In this document: one piece after another, positions 1 through 5,863 of the stretch
How the letters are laid out: the number at the start of each line of letters is the position of its first letter
How positions within the stretch are numbered: position 1 is the stretch's first letter
NCBI GenBank assembly: GCA_003557545.1
Contig: PWOD01000005.1
Location: forward strand, 1-5,863
Length of the DNA: 5,863 bases
DNA from: a bacterium
GTDB lineage: Bacteria > T1Sed10-126
Reading direction: 5' to 3'
Notes under the pieces: model-generated
The model's input: the letters and a program-made list of their open reading frames with translations, nothing else
Told to the model about the DNA's origin: nothing
The model's database searches: none
Made by a program: the position numbers and the translations under genes

Positions 1-3000
1 ACCTACTTCGGCAATTCTAGCGCCACCGGAGCCGCCTTCAGCCGTGTGCTGCCCGAATTCTGTGTCGCCGCCTGAACCACCCGAATCGGATAGAGTCCCC
101 CCTCCCCCTCCGCCACCAATCATCGTTGCTTTTATTCGATACACGCCACTTGGAACCGTCCATGTACCGTCCCCGGAAAGCGTTTCCACACGTGTCATGG
201 GCGCATTGCCTTTTACTCGCAAATCCCCGTATACATCCCCGCTTAGCTCGAAATCACCGCTTAGCTCGAAATCACCGCTTACATCAAGCAAGCCTGCAAC
301 CTCTAATCCTGCGGACAACGCCGCCTTGTCGGTGGTGAGCGATAGCAGCTGCGGTTCGGCGCCTACTCCGATGTATGCGTTCCCCTCACCGTCGGCGGAC
401 AAGCGGAGCGGTTCATCGAGTCCTGTTTCAAGGTCACCCGTATCCGATATTTCCATCGATGAACGAACGCGGGTATCGAGCGTAGAGAGTCGTATGGTCG
501 TCAGCTCGAGTGTGAGGTTACCGTCTCCATCCAACTCGATGAACGACTCTCCGTCGGTGTCGCCGATTTTGAACGTGCGCTCATTGAGATCAACGTGGAA
601 ATGCTGAGGCGCCATCGGCGCTTCAATGCGCCCGGTGGTGAGAGTACCCATATTCGCGGTGATCGCTTCGAGGCTGTCGACGTTGATCTTCTCGGCAGTA
701 ACGGCATCAGCGTCCAACTTCTCGGTCACTACCGCATTGGTTGCGATCTTTTCCGCGACGACCGCGCCAGCGGCGATTTTGTCGGTTTCAATCGCGTCGG
801 TTGCAACTTTCGCTGCTGTCACAGCCTCGGCGAACAATTTCTCGGTGATGACCGCCCCGGCGGCTATCTTGTCGGTTGTGACTGCCGTGTCGGCCAGCTT
901 GTCTTCGACAATCGCCCCGGCCCCGACTTTGTCGACAACGATCGATCCATCTTTTATCTTGACCGTGCTTATCGACCCGTCGGCAATAGTGTTCTCGACG
1001 ACTGATGATTTACTGAGATCGCTTGTCACCGCGGGCCGAGTCGACGCGGAAACCGGCTCGCTCCACTCGCTGGCTATTGAGTCATCATCGGTACGCACAC
1101 GCCGCATTCGGTAGTAGAGCGTTCGCGGCTCGGGTTCCTCGTCGGTACCGGCGTGCGGCACATCACTATGTATCCACACCTCGCCGTCAAAATGTTCGAA
1201 ACCGCCTTCGCTGCCGGTCTTCCAATCCTCGCCATCGTGCTTCGGGCGATACCACGGCCCATCCGCTGAGTCCGACACCTGTACATCGTAGCCATAGCGA
1301 CGCACGTTGTTCTGTTGGTCGGCGAGCACATAAATGTCGCCCAAGAACCGGCGCGTCGAGAGCACGGGCGTGGTGAGGTTGATGTCCGAGGCTCTACTGG
1401 TTATCTCTTCGACTTCCTCATTGACGAAAATGCGTTCGCCCTGATTGCCTGCCACATCAATAGCGACAACAGAGTAGCGATACTCGCCGAGGTCAAGCTC
1501 ATCGAGTCGAACATACAACTCATCGCCCTCGGCAAGGATTTCCTCGGGCCAGTGCGTGCCACCGTCGAGGTCGAGATCATAGTCGGTCGTCGACGCATCA
1601 CCGCCGTCGATATCAATATCGTAGTCGGTAGTCGAGGCGTCACCACCGTCATAATCGACGTCGTACAATCCATCTCGACTGACAACGTATGTGCGGATCG
1701 GTAGTGCGTCGCCCTGCCACGGTGCGTCAGGCGGACGCCAGAACAGTTGCACTCCGTCCACGAGAACGGTTGCCGAAAGCTGCGTCACAGGGCCCGGGGC
1801 ACGAATGTCGATGGTATCGGTAGCGCTCTCTGTGGCGATATTGCCGGTGGTGTCAACGGCACGAACCTGTACGGTGTACTCGCCTGCGGTCAGGTTCTCC
1901 CAGAGAAACACCGTGGAATCACCCTCGAAGATTGTCTCGGCAGTATCCCAGTCCTCGCCATTGCGAAGTATAAAGTATGCGAAGTCTTTGTCCGCTATGC
2001 GCGACCACGACAGTTGAATCCCTTCGCCGGGACGAATGTCGTGCGTGATCGCGCCAACAATATTCGGCGGCGCGTCTTTTCCAAGAACCTGAATCGAGTC
2101 CTCGGCCCACTGACTTGATGTACCATCATTGGAAATGGTTCGCGCGCGAACGGTGTAGGTCTCAAGTGTGTCGACGTCGGTTATCGATACTTCCGCGTCT
2201 TCCGGGTCAACGAACATGGCGTTCCACGAATCGTCACTGCCTTCAATGCGCCATTGGACCTCATGCCGTTCAATCCCGGCGAAGGAGCTACCGGCGATTA
2301 TCTCAACGGCGATTCGATTCTCCCAACCGCCGTCACTCTTTTTCTTAATCGTCGTGCCGTCGGCGCGAAGCGATATACCGGGTATCGGCGGCGTGCGATC
2401 ATCGTCGGCGACAAGCGTTACTCGCGGATCGAACTCCGGCGCTTCTCCGGCCTCCGCGTCGAATATCGCCTGCTCTGTCGGCACGAGCGTGAGCTTCGCA
2501 GCGTAATCGTCTTCGGGCACGATCGAGGTAATCATGTAGGTGTCGGTAAGCTGGCCCATCTCACGGGTGCCGTAGAGATCGCCCGCAGCAATGTTGTACT
2601 GATCGACCTCACTGGATTTCAGGCTCACCGTTGTCACAGTGCTTTCGGCGTTCTCGAGTTCGATGAGGTAGTCGTCATCGTCGGGCGTGCGGATACGGAT
2701 AGCGTAGTCGGTGCCGGTCTCCATCGTGATCGGCTCATCGAGCTCAAGTGCGGTGACCTCATCTTGCTCGTTTCGAATGACCTCAACGAGCCTACCGCTT
2801 GTGACACCGAGTAGCGCGACATCATGCGTAACGCGGACCCAATCACCGCGACGACAACGCAACGCCTCGAAATCCGCGTTCAGCGCAAACCGAGTACGTC
2901 GCAATGTCGTCTGATACAGATCGCGCCTGCCATAGCGCCATGCCTGATCCTCACCAGTGATTCCCCACAGCTCAGTGTCGTCGACCACGGCATCCGATGG

Positions 3001-3507
3001 ATTGTCCTCATCGAAGTAGACGCGCATCTCAACTTGCTTGTAGTCGGCGTCGGCATCGATAAAGGTTACATTGAGTGCAGTCGCCGGTTCGGCGAAATTC
3101 TTGGTTGCGGAGAACCCCCAAGAGTTCTTTGGCGTAAAATGCTGGATCGGGTCCTTCGGCTGATCTTGAGCGACACCGAATTGGCCGCCGTTTTTGACGA
3201 CGAACGCCTGTCCGACCGACGCTATGAGCTGTAGCTGCTCTGCGAGCGTCTGACTCTCTTGGTCGTATGCGTTTACTTTGTAGCCCTTGTCGACGCACGT
3301 AGCGAACCATGACTCGAGTGCTTCCCAATCGATCTTCGCGTCCGGAACCGTGCGCTTCGCCGCCGGCCCCTGTAGGGTAAACAAATAGGCGCTTGCCGGA
3401 TTCGAGTCGTGATCGTGGGTATAACTCCATTCGCTCGCTCCGCTTCCGCTACCGCTGTACACCGGCAACGAAACCTTGCCCGTGCAACTGAGCTGGTCAA
3501 TGATGCC
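1..3507 (-). CDS. Phage tail tip / host-specificity protein (lambda gpJ-like), truncated at both ends
   Basis: This frame is open for 1169 codons without a stop, from the CRISPR repeat to the left edge; an in-frame TGA inside the repeat (3511-3513) closes it upstream. Counting the first codon as residue 1, residues 1-365 resemble the core of lambda J: NPASAYLFTLQGPA near 40, HFTPKNSWGF at 123-132 and RGDWVRVTHDV at 220-230. Fibronectin-III-like domains follow at about 370-480, 480-570, 570-705 and perhaps 710-830. Ten decapeptide repeats lie at 850-949, then a beta-rich segment (near 965-1060), GDFELS repeats, and a glycine-rich end beginning TWTVPSGVYRIKA, with seven glycines at 1131-1137. 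In the family, J sits at the tail tip and its C-terminal part binds the host receptor. Lambda J is 1132 residues, so this protein is larger. No start codon or ribosome site is visible: the N-terminal part is missing at the repeat. Family assignment is secure; the fine domain limits are my reading. Confidence 0.9.
61..180 (-). other. Glycine-rich C-terminal segment of the tail protein
   Basis: The minus strand encodes GDGTWTVPSGVYRIKATM followed by IGGGGGGG and more Gly/Ser-rich sequence continuing to the left edge. A short beta segment of the form T-W-T-V-P-x-G-V leading into a glycine run is the pattern of glycine-rich tip domains in many phage tail and adhesin proteins. A receptor-contacting role is inferred from that pattern and from the C-terminal position. 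The glycine run gives the plus strand a strong C/T-rich tract at about 97-114. Confidence 0.6.
241..276 (-). repeat. Two perfect 18-bp tandem copies encoding GDFELS
   Basis: Positions 241-258 and 259-276 are identical 18-bp units (plus strand GCTTAGCTCGAAATCACC). They encode GDFELS twice, residues 1078-1089 of the tail protein, and a third imperfect GD-type unit follows. Perfect identity suggests a recent duplication, in frame and so only lengthening the protein. Confidence 0.85.
661..960 (-). repeat. Ten in-frame 30-bp units encoding decapeptide repeats
   Basis: Exactly 300 bp encode ten consecutive decapeptides, residues 850-949 of the tail protein, each beginning with Lys. Examples are KLADTAVTTD, KIAAGAVITE, KIAAGAVVAE and KLDADAVTAE. 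The consensus is K-[IVL]-x-[AD]-x-[AS]-[VIL]-x-x-[ED]-like, with hydrophobic positions 2 and 7. The DNA units have diverged but lengths are perfectly kept. Similar K-I-A-x-x-A-V repeats are common in the shaft regions of phage tail-tip and fibre proteins, so a rigid, probably trimeric spacer is the likely role. Confidence 0.85.
1561..1662 (-). repeat. Asp-rich tandem repeat in the tail protein, 42-bp unit
   Basis: Residues 616-649 contain GGDASTTDYD twice, separated by IDID, with flanking partial copies (DYD before, LDLDGG after). The unit is 14 codons (42 bp). Synonymous differences between copies show an older duplication under protein-level constraint. It sits inside a fibronectin-III-like domain, probably as an enlarged loop. 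The dense aspartates could bind calcium, but I see no standard EF-hand-like loop, so this is only a possibility. Confidence 0.75.
3475..3506 (-). CRISPR. Presumed spacer 1 (32 nt), identical to coding sequence of the tail gene
   Basis: The 32 nt directly downstream of the repeat are where the leader-proximal spacer must lie, because 32 nt is the usual type I-E spacer length. Read on the minus strand it begins GCATCATTGACCAG and ends ACGGGCAAG. It is not followed by a second repeat; instead the gpJ-like reading frame continues through it. With the last repeat base it encodes GIIDQLSCTGK, which fits the gpJ family at this point. It is therefore spacer and protospacer at once. The inner spacer limit is assumed from standard length, since no second repeat marks it. 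Confidence 0.6.
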
Positions 3508-3535
3508 GGTTCATCCCCGCGTCCGCGGGGAACAC
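3507..3535 (-). CRISPR. Single type I-E CRISPR repeat (leader-proximal), array cut off
   Basis: The minus strand reads GTGTTCCCCGCGG, then ACGCGGGGATGAACCG, a 29-nt repeat of the classic type I-E kind. The inverted CCCCGCG/CGCGGGG arms form the hairpin that Cas6e binds and cuts at its base. Its place after cas2 and a leader, with the GTG end facing the leader, is the standard arrangement. Only one copy is present: no second copy or degenerate terminal repeat can be seen to the left. In type I-E systems the final G of the repeat usually comes from the last base of the PAM of the acquired protospacer. Confidence 0.93.
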
Positions 3536-3672
3536 TCCATTTGCAAGTAGCAAAAATGTAAGGAGATACTCGATCGAAGTCCATGTACCGGCGATTTCGA
3601 TGCATAAATGGTTGTATGTCAAAGATCGGCATCGAAGAACAGGTGTGGATCGCCGGGCTGTGCTTCGGGATC
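3536..3672 (-). promoter_or_regulatory. CRISPR leader between cas2 and the array
   Basis: A 137-nt non-coding stretch separates the cas2 stop from the first repeat. Its repeat-proximal part is more AT-rich than the surrounding genes and ends ACTTGCAAATGGAGT directly against the repeat. In type I-E systems this region drives pre-crRNA transcription and directs Cas1-Cas2 to insert new spacers at the first repeat. I could not place a convincing IHF site by eye, so whether integration depends on IHF here is undecided. Confidence 0.75.
3555..3583 (-). promoter_or_regulatory. Possible pre-crRNA promoter in the leader
   Basis: On the minus strand TGGACT and TACATT stand 17 nt apart, each matching the sigma-70 -35 and -10 consensus at four of six bases. 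Transcription would start roughly 10 nt before the repeat. The position suits an array promoter, but the match is weak and chance is a real alternative. Confidence 0.25.
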
Positions 3673-4909
<1,237 letters not shown>

Positions 4910-4914
4910 CGGGC

Positions 4915-4921
4915 CCTCCTT
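4915..4921 (-). promoter_or_regulatory. Ribosome binding site of cas1
   Basis: AAGGAGG on the minus strand in the 27-nt gap between cas6e and cas1, 5 nt before the ATG at 4909. It favours that start over the downstream in-frame Met codons. Confidence 0.8.
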
Positions 4922-4936
4922 TCTTCGAGTCCGGTG

Positions 4937-5581
4937 TCAGAGCGGGCTGATCGAAAGCAAACCGAATCCGAATCCCTTTGCCGGACCAACTCCGGAGCGG
5001 ATGGCAGACGCGAAGCGGTAGGGATCCTGAACAGTCAACTGTCCGTCGAAGCGAACTGCGTAAAGCGTGATCGGTGCCTGACCGTTTCTCCGGTTGCCGG
5101 TTACCTCCCCTTCCTTCTGTGCAAGGGCGCCGTCGAGTCGCGCTCCACCCTGTTGGAGCTTTCGTTCCAACCATTGGTCCTGAAGATTGTCATTCAATAT
5201 AGGAATACGGATGCGCTTAAGATCTCCGGTAGAATCCGTCTCATTCTCACGTCCACCGCGTATCGTTTTGATTGGATTTGCGCGCAACCGGAATCGTAGC
5301 CTCTGTCCCTTGCCAAAGCTCGGTAGTGCATACGGTTTGCATTCCGCCTGTACATCCATGTTCAGCTTTTCTCTCGGACGATCCCAATCCGGTTCTTTTT
5401 CGCTTTGCACGAGCAAGGAGACGAACGGGCCGTCAGGTAGCTCGGGCCGGAAAAGAACCCTGGAGCCGTGACTCCCGCTGCCACATGCGCATGATACGAG
5501 TCGATGCATCTGATAACAGTCCGAAAGGACTTTGAGATGTCGTGCATTCAAGACATTCAGGTGTACTTTACTGAGGTACAT
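4937..5581 (-). CDS. cas6e: Type I-E pre-crRNA endoribonuclease Cas6e (Cse3)
   Basis: This 214-residue protein cuts pre-crRNA at the base of the repeat hairpin and stays bound to the crRNA 3' stem as part of Cascade. It begins MYLSKVHLNVLNARHLKVL, the usual Cas6e opening. Tyr23 and His26 (in CYQMHR) match the known catalytic pair of Cse3/Cas6e in both spacing and number. The C-terminal glycine-rich loop GPAKGFGFGLLSISPL is the RNA-binding loop of the family. The frame is open back to 5746, but the start is placed at 5581 because the family begins MYL and GGAGG lies 6 nt upstream; an ATG at 5587 directly abuts GGAGG and is a poorer choice. It overlaps the end of cas5e by 14 nt. Confidence 0.95.
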   Translation of the reverse strand: MYLSKVHLNVLNARHLKVLSDCYQMHRLVSCACGSGSHGSRVLFRPELPDGPFVSLLVQSEKEPDWDRPREKLNMDVQAECKPYALPSFGKGQRLRFRLRANPIKTIRGGRENETDSTGDLKRIRIPILNDNLQDQWLERKLQQGGARLDGALAQKEGEVTGNRRNGQAPITLYAVRFDGQLTVQDPYRFASAIRSGVGPAKGFGFGLLSISPL

Positions 5582-5863
5582 CGGCATCCTCCAGATTGAA
5601 ATCCGATACGTCGCGAAAGTCGGTTCGTACGTAGCGCGTTCTGAACTCGCGTGCGCCGAGTTCGAAGCTAACCGGTTCATCGTGTCGCTGCTCGCCCGCA
5701 CTCCCGTCGTCCGGAACGACCAAGCGCACTCGTGTTTCCTGATCATTCGCGGTCCGGCGTAGGGGGATCAGGTGTAGCGGTGACAGCAGGTCCGAGTCCC
5801 TGAAAATCCAATCGGGTTTCGTGAACGGTGCTGAGGCAACATAGGATTTGCGACCGAGAAAGA
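5568..5863 (-). CDS. cas5e: Type I-E Cascade subunit Cas5e, C-terminal part
   Basis: A frame entering from the right edge encodes the last 97 residues and stops at TAA (5568-5570). It starts FLGRKSYVASAPF, the conserved FLGRK segment of Cas5e, and contains FRTRYVRTDF near the end, resembling the RYVRT-type strand of the family. Cas5e binds the 5' handle of the crRNA in Cascade. E. coli Cas5e is 224 residues, so somewhat under half is visible. The stop lies 14 nt inside cas6e, indicating translational coupling. This frame is easily missed because it has no start codon within the window. Confidence 0.9.
   Translation of the reverse strand, partial: FLGRKSYVASAPFTKPDWIFRDSDLLSPLHLIPLRRTANDQETRVRLVVPDDGSAGEQRHDEPVSFELGAREFRTRYVRTDFRDVSDFNLEDADVPQ
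5588..5592 (-). promoter_or_regulatory. Ribosome binding site of cas6e
   Basis: GGAGG on the minus strand, 6 nt before the ATG at 5581 and within the 3' end of cas5e. It fixes the cas6e start and removes a 55-residue spurious N-terminal extension. Confidence 0.8.

Noticed and set aside
44-1114. Plus-strand open frames of up to 187 codons over the left region (44-607, 595-1005, 626-1114).
   Set aside because: They are antisense to the tail gene; their Ser/Pro-rich or low-complexity products mirror its repeats, and no ribosome sites or family motifs are seen.
3446-3474. Search for a second or degenerate CRISPR repeat one spacer length away.
   Set aside because: The bases encode Ser/Gly-rich gpJ sequence and have no CCCCGCG/CGCGGGG arms.
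3475-3540. A prophage integrated at the CRISPR repeat, with the repeat as attachment site.
   Set aside because: The boundary lies in the middle of a structural gene, not at a phage end with an integrase, so site-specific integration does not fit.
3617-3622. A perfect TTGACA -35 box in the leader (minus strand).
   Set aside because: No acceptable -10 hexamer lies 16-18 nt downstream, so it was not called as a promoter.
3029-3632. Minus-strand open frames of 119 and 133 codons across the junction (3029-3430 and 3273-3632).
   Set aside because: They are Arg-rich shadow frames of the tail gene, one running through the leader and repeat; neither shows a recognisable domain.
5582-5746. An N-terminal extension of cas6e back to 5746.
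   Set aside because: It is the out-of-frame overlap with the cas5e end; the family starts MYL and the ribosome site sits just before 5581.

Overview
The window is two unrelated pieces of DNA meeting at one sharp point, a single type I-E CRISPR repeat at 3507-3535. To the right (3536-5863), on the minus strand, lies the 3' half of a type I-E cas operon in the usual order: cas5e (3' part only, running off the right edge), cas6e, cas1, cas2, then a 137-nt leader and the first repeat of the array. The genes are tightly coupled: cas5e/cas6e overlap by 14 nt, cas6e/cas1 are 27 nt apart, and cas1/cas2 overlap by 20 nt. cas6e, cas1 and cas2 each have a clear Shine-Dalgarno sequence. The key catalytic residues I could locate in Cas1 and Cas6e are present, so the module looks functional. 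The interference genes cas3, cas8e, cse2 and cas7 would lie beyond the right edge.

To the left (1-3507), also on the minus strand, one uninterrupted reading frame of 1169 codons fills everything. It encodes a lambda gpJ-like tail tip / host-specificity protein of a siphovirus-type tail. It has lost its N-terminal part at the repeat and runs off the left edge. Its visible order is: gpJ core, several fibronectin-III-like domains with an Asp-rich tandem repeat, ten exact-length decapeptide repeats, a beta-rich segment, and a glycine-rich tip that is probably the receptor-binding end.

The important observation is how the pieces join. The 32 nt directly after the repeat are where spacer 1 should be, yet they are also in-frame gpJ coding sequence, including a conserved-looking IDQLSC segment. 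No second repeat follows; the gene simply continues. The simplest reading is that the leader-proximal spacer is derived from this phage's tail-tip gene, and that the contig crosses from the CRISPR array into the phage genome through the shared spacer/protospacer. That would be an assembly chimera in a mixed or metagenomic sample, or less likely a real recombination. Either way the window names a CRISPR host and a phage it has recently met.

The organism cannot be fixed from this. A moderately GC-rich bacterium with a type I-E system fits, and the gpJ-type tail suggests a proteobacterial host. There is no gene-free stretch above 300 bases.
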